DNA of 64,000 nucleotides from Liolophura sinensis (taxonomy: Eukaryota; Mollusca; Polyplacophora; Chitonida; Chitonidae), in contig NC_088307.1 in the NCBI RefSeq assembly GCF_032854445.1, positions 124,001 through 188,000 on the forward strand. The letters run 5' to 3'. Numbering within the stretch: the first letter of the stretch is position 1; every line of letters begins with the position of its first letter. Positions 42,120 to 54,400 of the stretch are shown one piece after another. The notes under the pieces were generated by a model. It made no database searches. It had not been told where the DNA came from and was given only the letters and a program-made list of their open reading frames with translations. A program made the position numbers and the translations under genes.

Positions 42120-43345
42120 CTTGCATGCCAGAATGTCCACAGCCATTCACAGTACCCTCTTGCATGCAAGGAAGTCCACAATCATTCACAATATTCCCTT
42201 ACAACCCAGAATGTCCACCACCACGCACGATATTCCCTTACACGCCAGAATGTTCACAACCACTCACAGTGTTCCCTTACATGCCAGAAAGTCCACAACC
42301 ATTCACAATATTCCCTTACAACCCAGAATGTCCACTACCACGCACGATATTCCCTTACACGCCAGAATGTTCACAACCACTCACAATATTCCCTTACAAC
42401 CCAGAATGTCCACAACCATTCACAATATTCCCTTACAACCCAGAATGTCCACCACCACCCACGATATTCCCTTACACGCCAGAATGTCCACAACCACTCA
42501 CAGTGTTCCCTTACATGCCAGAAAGTCCACAACCATTCACAATATTCCCTTACAACCCAGAATGTCCACCACCACCCACGATATTCCCTTACACGCCAGA
42601 ATGTTCACAACCACTCACAGTGTTCCCTTACATACCAGAAAGTCCACAACCATTCACAATATTCCCTTACAACCCAGAATGTCCACCACCACGCACGATA
42701 TTCCCTTACACGCCAGAATGTTCACAACCACTCACAGTGTTCCCTTACATACCAGAAAGTCCACAACCATTCACAATATTCCCTTACATACCAGAATGTC
42801 CACAACCCCTCACAGTATTCCCTTGCAACCCAGAATGTCCACAACCACCCACGATATTCCCTTACAAACCAGAATGTCCACAACCACTCACAGTGTTCCC
42901 TTACATGCCAGAAAGTCCACAGCCATCCCAATATTCTCTTACATACCAGAATGTCCAATCGATTCACAGTGTATATGTTACAAGGTCAGCAACCATTCAC
43001 AGTTTTCCCTTACATGCCAGAATGTCCACAACCACACACGATATTCCCATACATAAAAGAATGTCCACAACAGCTCACATTACTTTCTAAAATGCCAAGA
43101 AGTCATCACTCAAAATGCTCTTTATATATCAGAAAGTCTGCAACCACTCACAGCACCCCTTGCATGCCAGAATGTTCACAACCACTCAGAATATTTCCCC
43201 ACATGCCAGAATGTCCACAACCACTCAGGATATTTCCTCGCATGCCAGAATGTCCACAGCCACTCAGAATATTTCCTCACATGCCAGAATGTTCACAACC
43301 AGTCAGAATATTTCCTCGCATGCCGGAATCATCACAACCATCCGC
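42120..43345. repeat. 39-bp minisatellite, block A1
   Basis: About 31 copies of a 39-bp (13-codon) unit with 'ttacaacccagaatgtccac' and 'caccacgcacgatattccc' occur here. All plus frames stay open over long stretches because the unit is a multiple of three and lacks stops. I call no gene. Confidence 0.94.
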
Positions 43346-43724
43346 ACGTATCCTCATGAACGCCCTTTATCTCTGGATTCTTTCTGCACACCTTTGACAA
43401 GGTTAACTGGAGTAATAACGCGAATTGAGATCACTGCAACTGACGTGGCCTCAGTCATCTATCAAATTGTCCGAGAAATTCCAGGTTAAATCTTGTACTG
43501 GGCTCAAACGTCTTGCCAGGATTCTGCTATAGATGAGAAAAACACATTTATTTAATTCCCTTTAAAACAGCTACGCTGAAATGTGGTGACGAATTTTTGC
43601 TAGACTGACAAATGTTGACTGAGAAACCCTTACGTTATTATATCACGTGTCTACAAAATCACCTCGTCGTCATATGACTGAAAAATTGTTGAGAACGACG
43701 TTAAACCCCAAGCACTCACTTACA
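43346..43724. other. Spacer with a short second-family SINE fragment
   Basis: 'catatgactgaaaaattgtt' to 'gacgttaaaccccaagcact' (about 43671-43722) is the reverse complement of the start of the 46785 SINE. The remainder shows no feature. Confidence 0.65.
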
Positions 43725-43920
43725 AAATCACCACTGGAGTGTTTTCACTCGGTCAACCTCATGACTACTTGCCGACAAAATCGCCACTGGAGTGTATTCA
43801 CTCGGCCAACCGCCGAACTACATGCTCACAAAATCATCACTGGGGTGTATTCACTCGGTCAACTGCCTGACTACATGCCGACAAAGTCGCCACTGGAGCG
43901 TATTCACTTGGCCAACCCCC
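43725..43920. repeat. 53-bp minisatellite, block B1
   Basis: About four copies of a 53-bp unit with 'gactacatgccgacaaaatc' and 'gccactggagtgtattcact' occur here. The same family resumes at 44620 after a block of the unrelated 39-bp array. Confidence 0.9.
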
Positions 43921-43924
43921 TGAA

Positions 43925-44620
43925 CTTTACATGCCAGAAAGTCCACAACCATTCACAATATTCCCTTACACGCCAGAAAGTCCACAACCACTCACAGTAT
44001 TCCCTTGCAACCCAGAATGTCCACAACCACTCACAGTATTCCCTTACAACCCAGAATGTCCACAACCACCCACGATATTCCCTTACACGCCAGAAAGTCC
44101 ACAACCACTCACAGTATTCCCTTGCAACCCAGAATGTCCACCACCACCCACGATATTCCCTTACACGCCAGAATGTCCACAACCACCCACGATATTCCCT
44201 TACACGCCAGAAAGTCCACAACCACTCACAGTATTCCCTTGCAACCCAGAATGTCCACCACCACCCACGATATTCCCTTACACGCCAGAATGTCCACAAC
44301 CACCCACGATATTCCCTTACACGCCAGAAAGTCCACAACCACTCACAGTATTCCCTTGCAACCCAGAATGTCCACAACCACCCACGATATTTCCTTACAC
44401 GCCAGAATGTTCACAACCACTCACAGTGTTCCCTTACATACCAGAAAGTCCACAACCCCTCACAGTATTCCCTTGCAACCCAGAATGTCCACACCCACCC
44501 ACGATATTTCCTTACACGCCAGAATGTTCACAACCACTCACAGTGTTCCCTTACATACCAGAATGTCCACAACCACTCACAATATTCCCTTACATGCCAG
44601 AAAGTCCACAGCCATCCCAC
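43925..44620. repeat. 39-bp minisatellite, block A2
   Basis: About 18 copies of the same 39-bp unit as 42120-43345 occur here, now embedded between two blocks of the 53-bp array. A three-unit composite (117 bp) repeats at least twice within it. Confidence 0.93.
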
Positions 44621-45085
44621 CACTGGAGTGTTTTCACTCGGTCAACCCCCTGACTACATGCCGACAAAATCGCCACTGGAGCGTATTCATTTGGCCAACC
44701 GCAGGACTACACGCCGACAAAATCACCACTGGGGTGTATTCACTCAGTCAACTGCCTGACTGCATGCCGACAAAATCACCTCTGGGGCTTTTTCACTCCG
44801 CCAACAGCCTGACTACATGTCGACGAAATCACCACTAGGGTGTATTCACTCGGCCAACCGCCTGACAACATGCCGACAAAATCACCACTGGAGCTTATTC
44901 ACTCGACCAACCACCTGACTACATGCCGACGAAATCACCACTAGGGTCTATTCACTGAGCCAACCGCCTTAATACAAGCCGACAAAACCACCACTAGAGC
45001 GTATTCTGTCGCCAGTCAGTGGTCACAATATGCCGACAAAATCACCACTGGGGTGTATTCAGTCGGCCTAGCGCCAGTTAGCCGT
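44620..45085. repeat. 53-bp minisatellite, block B2
   Basis: About nine copies of the 53-bp unit occur here, decaying toward the Tc1 element. Early units stay close to B1. Confidence 0.9.
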
Positions 45086-45094
45086 CGCCATATA

Positions 45095-46627
45095 TACTAT
45101 CCAAAAAAAGAAACGCATAACCCGGTTTTTTGCGGAGGTGATGCAGTCTTTTCAATTATGCATAACTAAATAAGAATTGCTATTCTGCAAATATTTTTTT
45201 ACACAGATTAAGGAAGGGTCCATATCTAGACAACAAGGCCATCAACTTGAGGTAAGACACTCACAATGAGTCTCCCTCTTGAGTGGAATGTCAGTATCTG
45301 TTGTGACCACCACGGGCACGAATAACAGTTCTGACACGCCTTGTCATGAACTGGATGAAACGCTGGATAGAGGCCTGGGGAATGTCCTGCCACTCCTCCT
45401 GCAAACATCCAACTTGCTCTTGAAGCGTTTGGGGTTGAGGTTGACGTTGGCGTAGACGTCGATCAAGTTCATCCCACAGATGCTCAACTGGGTTAAGATC
45501 TGGGGAACGGGACGGCCAGGGTAGCACATTTACATTGTTTTCGGCGAGGAAGTCCCTTGTGACACGTGCCGTGTGCGGTCTGGCGTTGTCCTGCTGGAAC
45601 AACTCCCGCTGAACGTCAATGACAGGTAAGAGCTGTGGCTGCAGGATGGTGTCTCGGTAGCGTACGGCCGTAAGATTTCCCTGAACGTGGACAAGATTTG
45701 TACGACCAGTATACCATATTGCTGCTCACATCATCACACTCCCTCCACCAAATCTGTCCACTTGGCGTTCGCAGTTAGGGGCATAACGTTCGTGAGCACG
45801 TCTGTAAACCCGGTTTCTACCATCACGTCTCTGCAATAGGAATCTGGACTCATCACTGAAGCAAATGCGTCGCCAGTTGCGTAGATTCCATGCAGTCACG
45901 TTGTTACATCATCGGAGGCGATTGGCGCGATGGTGAGGACGCAGCACGATCCCAACATAGGGCCTCCTGGCTCTCAGTCCATGTTCCCTCAGCCTGTTCC
46001 GCACTGTCTGACCTGATATCCTCCTCAGTCCCGGTATGCTGGCTGCTGTGCTTTCAGCTGTAGCACAACGGTCACGCAAATGGAGGACCTTTATGTAGCG
46101 ATCTTGGGCTGCTGTAGTGACCCGTGGTCGACCTGAACACCGACGGTCATTTGTTGTCCCAGTATTGTTGTAGCGGGCAGCAAGCCGTGAAATCGTGCTC
46201 TGGCTGACGTGTAGATGCCTAGAAATGGACGATTGGGACTCTCCAGCTTGAAGTCTTCCAATGGCAATATTTCTTGTGACAGTGTCAAGACGTGGCATGT
46301 TGAATCAGCTTGAAAACACCACTTGAAAGACGCCGATTTCCGGCCCGAAGTTGCGGTTTTATGGTCACACACTGCATGCTTTCCATGCGTAAGTTCGGCG
46401 TGTAAGACTGCACGTGATGCAGTGTGGTGCTGTATTTTTTACTTCTTCCAAAAACGGCCTCCAAACTCAACATTTTCAACCAAGAAATGTTTTGAGGAAT
46501 AAAATGTGTGCTAACTGTGACTATTAACAATATTAAAACACATTTTGCTCATGAAATGAAGACAAAATGTATTTATTTCATTTTAAAATAAAACAAAACA
46601 CCTATGCGTTTCTTTTTTTGGATAGTA
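45095..46627 (-). mobile_element. Tc1/mariner DNA transposon, inactive copy
   Basis: A 1.53-kb element has terminal inverted repeats of about 25 bp (tactatccaaaaaaagaaac at the left end) and a TA duplication on each side (45093-45094 and 46628-46629). It holds one transposase reading frame on the minus strand, interrupted by two stops. The perfect-looking termini suggest a fairly recent insertion. Confidence 0.95.
45291..46298 (-). pseudogene. Tc1-family DD34E transposase with two in-frame stops
   Basis: The frame is 335 codons long. The N-terminal third has paired helix-turn-helix regions (MPRLDTVTRNIAIGRLQAG; SQSTISRLAARY) and a GRPR-type motif (SGRPRVTT). The catalytic residues are present: Asp in FSDESRF, Asp in FQQDNARPH, and Glu in LNPVEHLWDEL, with 34 residues between the last two. 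In-frame TGA codons occur at 45909-45911 (codon 130) and 45726-45728 (codon 191). The second falls where relatives I recall carry Trp, so each may be a single TGG-to-TGA change. No frameshift is seen. The copy is presumably non-functional but could be mobilised in trans. Confidence 0.93.
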
Positions 46628-46784
46628 TACATGCTTGTCAATGACTGACGTCTGAAGAGCCATTTATCACATTGCAATATTTTTTCTCAGGATTGCGGAA
46701 TTTAACAATGCACCGTTCTGATCTTGATCTCGTTCATTAAATACAGAAGAGTGTCAGAAGAGACAGGTACTTTTGGATGTATCT

Positions 46785-47144
46785 AGTGAGTGCGAGTGCT
46801 TGGAGTTTAACGTCGTACTCAACAATTTTTCAGTCATATGACGACGAAGGAATCTTTAGGATGTATGTAATGTGCCTCCTTGTTGCAGGACGGATTTCCA
46901 CCGCTCTTTTATCTAGTGCAGCTTCACTGAGACGACTTACCGAAGGCAAATAAGCCGCCCCGCCAGAGCCATTACAATGATACGGGTCAACCAGTCATTG
47001 CACTATCCCCTTCATGCTGAACGCCAAGTGAGGAAGCTACAATCTCCTCCTTTAAAGCCATAGGTGTGACTCGACCCAGGATTGACCCTGGATCTACCGG
47101 TCCCGAAGTGGACGCTGTACCAGCTGTGCCATCCATAGTCGGTC
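46785..47144 (-). mobile_element. Second SINE family, near full length with target-site duplication
   Basis: A 360-bp element is flanked by tggatgtatct (46774-46784 and 47145-47155). The left end has 'gtgagtgcgagtgcttgg' and 'gtttaacgtcgtactcaaca'. The right end, read on the minus strand, starts 'ggcacagctggtacagcgtc' and resembles a tRNA-like head. The same family supplies fragments at 26607, 43671 and 50538. Confidence 0.75.
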
Positions 47145-47155
47145 TGGATGTATCT

Positions 47156-48260
47156 GGGATGTATCTAGACAGGAAAGTATTAAGATCGAAAAGACGTCTT
47201 GTGACAAAAGTTGTAAGATTAAGTGAAGTTTATTCAAATATCTTTTATTAAAATCTTTAATGTTTCATACACAATTGATTTTATCAGCATCGTTTACCGT
47301 TTACAAATTCAGGATTGAATATTGCTTAATCTTCGTAACTGTTGCATTCATGTCGTGGAGAGATTACCACGAAGTATTGCTGTCATGCCAAAACTCCAGA
47401 ACGACACGAGTGTGAGTGAGCAACCTGTTACCGAACTCTGATATGAAAAGAGAGACAATTGAACGTGCTCGTAATCTGGTTTACAAAATCCTAAACATTC
47501 ATGGCCAATGTTATAAAACTAACTCGCTGTGCAGCTCTTTTCATTGAGTACCAAATCACAGCATACTGTCTGACGATGTTTTCGTGCTGTTTTGGCGCTG
47601 TTTATCAGCATATTGTTTCGACGTTGTATTTCAACATTTTAGAGAAACTTTATTCGAAAAACCATTGCACATAGATCACGGCGAGAGATCAGAAACAAAA
47701 AACTATTTGCAAACCAGTTTCAGACATTGTGTTTTTCTTTGACTGACGACTGGACCCAAGATTAGAACATCTCATTAACAGCATGGGACGTGTCTATGTA
47801 CATTACATGTAACAACCAGCTATGTGCTCAGAGCTGACGTGGAATAAACTAACCGCCACACAAGCATACAAGTTGAAATATCTGACACGAAGTTAAAGCT
47901 TAATCTGAGTAAGGCGGTGTTAACATCGATCACGGCCCGTTAGCAATGGTGTCTTTATCACAGTCGACACCTGCCGCCAGGCCTTCATGCAAGACGACGT
48001 ACAGGTACAGTTACGATGTATTGATCACAGCGTCGCTCGGAAAATTAAACCTTTTGCTGTCAGTTGTTTTTATCGGCACTCATCACCTGGGCCCATGATT
48101 TGCAGGCGACGAGTTATCTCCCGCTAAGCCAGATAGGTGGCACCACTAGTAGCAAAGCCATTGACTGATGAAAGTTGGGCTTACAGGAACAAATGTAGTA
48201 GGACCTCGTCTGATGGCGCCGTCCATAATACTCAAAAGACAAGACATCGGTCACATCCCA
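47156..48260 (-). other. Presumed 3' UTR and downstream flank of the CAP gene
   Basis: This is non-repetitive sequence after the CAP stop codon. Minus-strand AATAAA words occur at 47649-47654 and 47229-47234 and are possible polyadenylation signals, but neither can be chosen from sequence alone. Confidence 0.35.
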
Positions 48261-48454
48261 TCAGTTACACACGTGCTGCTGGCTGGTCTCGTGAGGGGGT
48301 AAGACATTTTTCTTAAATTCCCCGGGCATGTTGTTATTTCCCGGGGGCCGGTACTGAGTTACTACCACATATTTGTCTGAATCGCGTAACTTAGAAACCC
48401 CAACGCCAATTTCTGATGTAGACTTCCAGATAAGCTGAGTAAAGTTGTTGACAC
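48261..48454 (-). CDS. CAP gene terminal exon with stop
   Basis: This 194-bp coding part has acceptor cttctctcag and begins in phase 1. It encodes VNNFTQLIWKSTSEIGVGVS, then YVVVTQYRPPGN and EFKKNVLPPHETSQQHVCN before TGA. It matches GHFTAMVWKNTKKMGVG, FVVARYFPAGN and FFEENVLPP of the human protein. Confidence 0.93.
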
Positions 48455-51400
48455 CTGAGAGAAGAAAAGGGAAGTAAATAAAAGGTCAAATGTATGTGAC
48501 TAATGGAATAGAATGAAGTTTACCCGCTTCTGGTTTCAATCAGCGGTCGAAAAAATTCTTTGTAACCTCAGTAGAAAAATTAGCCAAAAATTACATTACG
48601 TGTTGAGGTCAAAGGTCTTAAAAGGTAGTCGTGCGTCAAGAACGACAACTGAAAATCCAAGCTTAAGTATGGTAACTTATGAGTGCCATGTTGATTAGTT
48701 TCTCTGTGCTTAGCATATCAACCGTTTTGCGGAGACAAATATTTTCCAAATTATTTAAACGGAAATTTTAAAAACAATATATATTCGCATGATGTTGGAA
48801 CCCCTGTTTTCGTTAAATATGTTAATTTTTCTGTGGAAAAACGCTGTATGTAAGTATATAGATACATTATACTTTTCTCATCCCATTGGCATATTACGCC
48901 AAACCATACGGTTGTCACAACGTCCATCTGCCCGACCCTCTGTCCGTATGGACGCTGTGATCGCAGCAAAAGTCGACAGATTCTATATTTGTAATGTAGG
49001 TTCATACCTTTTTATACTGGGCATTTTCGATCGAATTTCTGCTTTCGCGGCAAAGAATGGGAGACTTGGTTCCAGCAGGGAGTAAGGAAAGGTCTTGTTT
49101 GCAGAGTGTCACTACTTTCACCAGTAAAAACCGTACATTTACATTGAACAAAAACATTTCTGAAACCTCAGGGTAATGAATTTCAAAGACTTATGATTTG
49201 CGATTTTCACATAATTGTTACAATTTAACACGCGGGTTTTATGAAATAGTGCATGCAACATATGCAAATTTTGTTACCGCTAAAAGTGTTAAAAAATAAC
49301 ATCCCATTTGGCTAAAAGATAGCTATGTTCCATGGCATACCAAGGCGTGTAATTACAGGGAAAATTTGGCCACACGGCTTGGCGGCCATTTTGAATTTCG
49401 TGAAATTTAGAAATTTTTTTAAACCCCTTTTTCGCAAGATGTAATTAACTCTGCTTTGAATTTTCATATTCTTGTAGGCTGACCGTGGGTACATTAAGTC
49501 TGAGCAAGGCGTCGAAGTTCATTGTGAACTTTTAAAGCTTGCCATATGGTAAAAATGTGACGTTACAAAAAAGGAGGGTAATCTGATGTATTTCAGGCCG
49601 CTGATTTCCATTCTGATGTTATTTTTTCCTGCGTTGTGTAGTTTTTATAAAATTAACAGCAAAAGTTTTTTAAACTGTTCTAAAGTATCTCATCTACTTA
49701 GCCTGGGGGCTTCGTGCAAGGTACACGAAACTAATTACTGCGGTTTACGGTGGAAAAGGGCTCAACTTTGTCACAGTAAATTCTTTGTCATATAATTTAT
49801 CAGACAATCTCTTTGCTCGCCCATAGTACTAGTCCCATTGTGTGTGATACTTGGCAGTCTTGGGTTTAGATCTAGGACATCTTTTTTCACTTTGGTTACG
49901 TTTTCCTCGAGAGTTATATTTATTATTATTGTGCTTTCTTCATTTTTGTCATGCATTTACTTATCTTTGTTAAACAACGAATAAACTGTGCATGACTGAC
50001 TCATTGGGTTTGTGATGGGGCCAAAAAATGGTACTTTTCATGTCTCTACGCCCACGTGCGACAACATAAGTAATCGGAAACAAAGCTGTTGTTGGCAAAG
50101 GCATTTTTTTCATTTGTTTTTACATGATAAGGTCATGGATTTGATTCCATGAAGGTTGACACGGTTCAGGAAATGGAATATTACCTTTAAGCCAGATAAG
50201 TTTATGGATAGCAAGTGGCTAGGAGGAGGGCCCGTGGACGAAGGAGGCCTGAAGAAAAGGTTTTCTTTGGTTGAGCTTAATCATACAGGTATGCTTTTTC
50301 TCCCAAGCTATGCCTGTTAGTTGATGACGCTTGTGAAGGGTAATGTCATGTAGAAGTGTACAAATGCCGACGATTATCGCAATGGAAAAATGCCTCTTTA
50401 CTTAAAGGTATAATTTAGAGTAACCTCAGATATAGAAAATGAAGGCATAGCCTCAAATATAGAGAATCAAGGCGTAACCTCAAATATACAGTATCAAGGC
50501 GTAACCTCAAATACAGAGAATTAAGGCGTAGCCTCAGATAGAGAGAATGAGTGAGTGAGTGCTTGGGGTTTAACATAGAGAATTAAGGCGTAGTCTCACA
50601 TACAGAGAATGATGGCGTAACCTCAGATACAGAGAATCAAGGCGTAAACTTACATATAGAGAATCAAGGTGTAACGTCAAATGTAGAGAATTAAGGCATA
50701 ACCTTAAAATAGAGAATAAAGCGTGATAGCGAATTTAGACAGGCGTAATCTCAGATATAAAGAGTTAAGGCGTAATCTTGAATACAGAGAATCACGGTGT
50801 AACCTTAGATATAGAAAATCAAGGCATAAACTCAGATATAGAGAACCAAGGCGTATACTCAGATATAGACAATCAGAGCGTAACCTCAGATATAGAGAAT
50901 TAAGACGTAATCTTAGATATGGAGAATCAAATCGTAACCTCAGATATAGAGAATCGAGGCGTAACTTTAGATATGCAGAGCCAGTGTGCATCCTCAGATG
51001 TAGAGAATCAAGGCGTAACCTCAGATATAGAAAATCAAGGTGTAACCTCAGATATAGAGAATCAAGGCGTAACCTTAGATATGCAGAGCCAAGGTGCATC
51101 CTCAGATATAGAGAATTAAGGCGTGACCTCAGATGTAGAGAATCAAGGTGTAACCTCAAATGTAGAGAATTAAGGCATAACCTTAAAATAGAGAATAAAG
51201 CGTGATTAGACAGCCGAAATTTGGAAAAAAAAGGGGCAAGCTCAACTTTTACCTCTTGATAAAGAAGGTGTTTTTGTCTAAAACATCAAATTTTATCAAC
51301 TAACAGGCATATGTCATATGTGAAAAAAACTCTTAGATATAGAGAATCAAGGTGTAACCTTAGACATAGAGAATCAATGCGTAACCTCAGATACAGAGAA

Positions 51401-54400
51401 TCAAAGTGTAACCTTAGATATAGAGAATCAAGGTGTAACCTCAAATGTAGAGAATTAAGGCGTAATCTTAAAATAGAGAATAAAGCATGATCGCGAATTT
51501 ATACAGCCGAAATTTGGAGAATAAAGGGGCAAGCTCAAATTTTACCTCTTGATAAAGAGGTATTTTTGTCTAAAATAGGCCTAATAGGTATATGTAATAT
51601 GTGAAAAAAAAACCCATCTTAGATGTACTTTCCTCACTGAGGACAACTTGTTCTTTGGACCTCCTTCATCCAGATTTGCAGCATCTATAAACACCGTTTC
51701 CTGCCCTGTCTCAACGTTCAACAATTTTGCTTAAACTTGATCGCAGCAGTCCCATTTTAAATAAGAGCCAAGTTCGTTCACACGGACAAAATCACGAACG
51801 GACCGACATCATGATTATACGACATCGGCATAACATGCCTATAAGATAAACAGAATATAATGTGTCTTTGTACATGCACTTACATATAGCGTTTGTCGAC
51901 ATAAAAAATATCGGCACTGAATAAAAATCAGTCTTCCAGCACCTTGTGAAAATAATTTTCTTCGCCGTCTAAATATTTCCACCGCAGTGCAAATGTTTCT
52001 TTTGCGGTTGACATTTCTCAACCGCGGTGGAAATGGATATTATCTAAACCGGGGAGAAATTTTTCTACACATCGGTGGAAATATATTTGCCTTGGAAAAA
52101 TAATTTCTCCTGTAAAAGTGATTTCTCATGTTACTAATGCACTAATACAATACCTGTCTCAAATGAACGTATTGACATCTTATGTGATAAATCTGATACT
52201 CTTATCTTTTAGCATATGTTACACAATGCTTATCACATATTGACAGAAAATTTTGAAATTTATTTCTCATTATAGCACGTTCATTTTCTTTCTTAAATTG
52301 TATAAAATAAACTAAATTTGATCTTTTTTTATCAACGTACATTCTACAGCCTCCTCGTCAACAACGTGGAGTATGCCTCCTGATGACATTAAGGTTTCAA
52401 AAGCCATCTGGAGGCTATAACAGTGTGGAGGGGTGTTTAGTTTTCATTGAAAACTAGAGAGACAACCAAAGGAAACTAACTACCTCTACGCCATCTTGGA
52501 TTTTTATAGTCGTACTTGCTTCTTTCCTCATACCATTGCTTTGTGACGTCAGAGCCAGTTACGTCACGGCCATTTCGGTCCACAATCACCACATTCTCCC
52601 CAATGCCTGAAACAGCCAGGAGAAGTTCTGCCATAAGCCGTTATACAGCTTGTGAAGAAGTGCTGTTTTACGTTCTTGTTTTGATTGTGTAACATAATAT
52701 ATGTCCTTGTCATTAGCGGCGATAAACGTTTAGGGCTATGTATTATCAGATTGTTAAAGTTGCCCAGCATAAATACTATTAGGAATGTACAGAATACTTC
52801 AGTTCGTGTTGATATCTGCCGAAATGTCACAACCAAAACTCAACTAAATAACAATGTAGTGGCAGAAGGGTATGGTTGTACATGTTGTGAACTAAATGAC
52901 AATGTACTGGTGGATGGATATGGTTGTAAGTGTTTTGAACTAAAAGACAATGTACTGGCAGAACAGTATGGTTGTAAGTGTTCTGACCAGAATAACAATG
53001 TACTGGCAGATGGGTATGGCTGTTAGTGTTCTGAACTAAGTGACAGTGTACTGGCAGTTGGGTATGGTTGTTAGTGTTCTGAACTGAACCACTAGGCACT
53101 GGCAGATGGGTATGGTTGTAAGTGTTCTGAACTAAATGACAATGTACTGGCAGAAGGGTATGGTTGTAAGTGTTCTGACCAGAATAACAATGTACTGGCA
53201 GAAGGGTATGGTTGTACATGTTGTGAACTAAATGACAATGTACTGGTAGATGGGTATGGTTGTAAGTGTTCTGACCTGAATTACAAGGCACTTGCGGATG
53301 GGTATGGTTGTAAGTGTTTTGAACCATATGAGAATATACTGGCAGATGGGTATGGTTGTATGTTTTCTGAACCAAATTACAATCTAGTGGCAGAAGGGTA
53401 TGGTTGTACATGTGGTGAACTAAATGACAATGTACTGGTAGATGGGTATGGTTGTAAGTGTTCTGAACCAAATGACAATATACTGTCAGATGAGAAAAGT
53501 TGCAAGTGTTCTGACCTAAATCAGAAAGTACTGGTAGATATGTTTGGTTGTAAGTGTTTTGAACCAAATCACTATATTTTGACACATGAGTATGGTTGTA
53601 AGTGTTCTGAACTAAATGACAATGTACTGGCAGATGGATGTGGTTGTAAGTGTTCTCAGTAAAATGACAATGTACTGGCACATGGACATGATTGTGCTAA
53701 ACCATATACTGTACTAAATCAGAAAGTACTGGCATGTGGGGATTTGGTTGTAACTGTTTTGAATCAAATCACTATGTTTTGACATATAGGTACGGTTGTA
53801 AGTGTTCTGAACTACAGTACTGGCAGGTGGATACAGTTGTAAGGGCTTTGAACTAAATCACAATGCACCGGCAGATGGATAAAGTTGTAAGTGTTCTGAA
53901 CTAAATGACAATGTACTGGCAGATGGATGTGGTTGTAAGTGTTCTCAATAAAATGACAATGTACTGGCACATGGATATGGTTGTAAGTGTTCTGAAAAAA
54001 TGACATTGTACCGGCAGATGGATAAAGTTGGAAGTGTTCTGAACTAAATGACAATGTACTGGCAGATGGATGTGGTTGTAAGTGTTCTCTATAAAATGAC
54101 AATGTACTGGCACATGGATATGGTTGTAAGTGTTCTGAACAAAATGACATTGTACCAGCAGATGGATAAAGTTGTAAGCGTTGTGAACTAAATGACAATG
54201 TGCTGGCAGATGGATATGGTTGTAAGTGTTCTCAACAAAATGACAATTTACTGACAGATGGGTATGGTTGTACGTGTTGTGAACTAAATAACAATTTACT
54301 GGTAGATTGGTATGGTTTCAAGTGTTCTAAACCAAATGACAATATCCTGGCGGATGAATATAGTTGTAATTGGTCTGAGCTAAATCACATTGTACTGGCA

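Noticed and set aside
42056-43090. 344-codon open frame encoding a Pro-rich 13-residue repeat, and overlapping 311- and 370-codon frames
   Set aside because: Several frames are open at once because the 39-bp unit is a multiple of three. The frame starts inside a SINE fragment. There is no splice or promoter context.
51620-51735. Minus-strand coding-like segment (VFIDAANLDEGGPKNK) considered as a CAP exon
   Set aside because: The flanking CAP exons already join in phase and the family alignment is continuous without it. It lacks a convincing acceptor and donor pair.
52827-53681. 284-codon minus-strand frame of a 16-residue His/Tyr-rich repeat
   Set aside because: It is a product of the 48-bp intronic array inside the CAP gene. 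The plus strand is equally open and neighbouring units contain stops.
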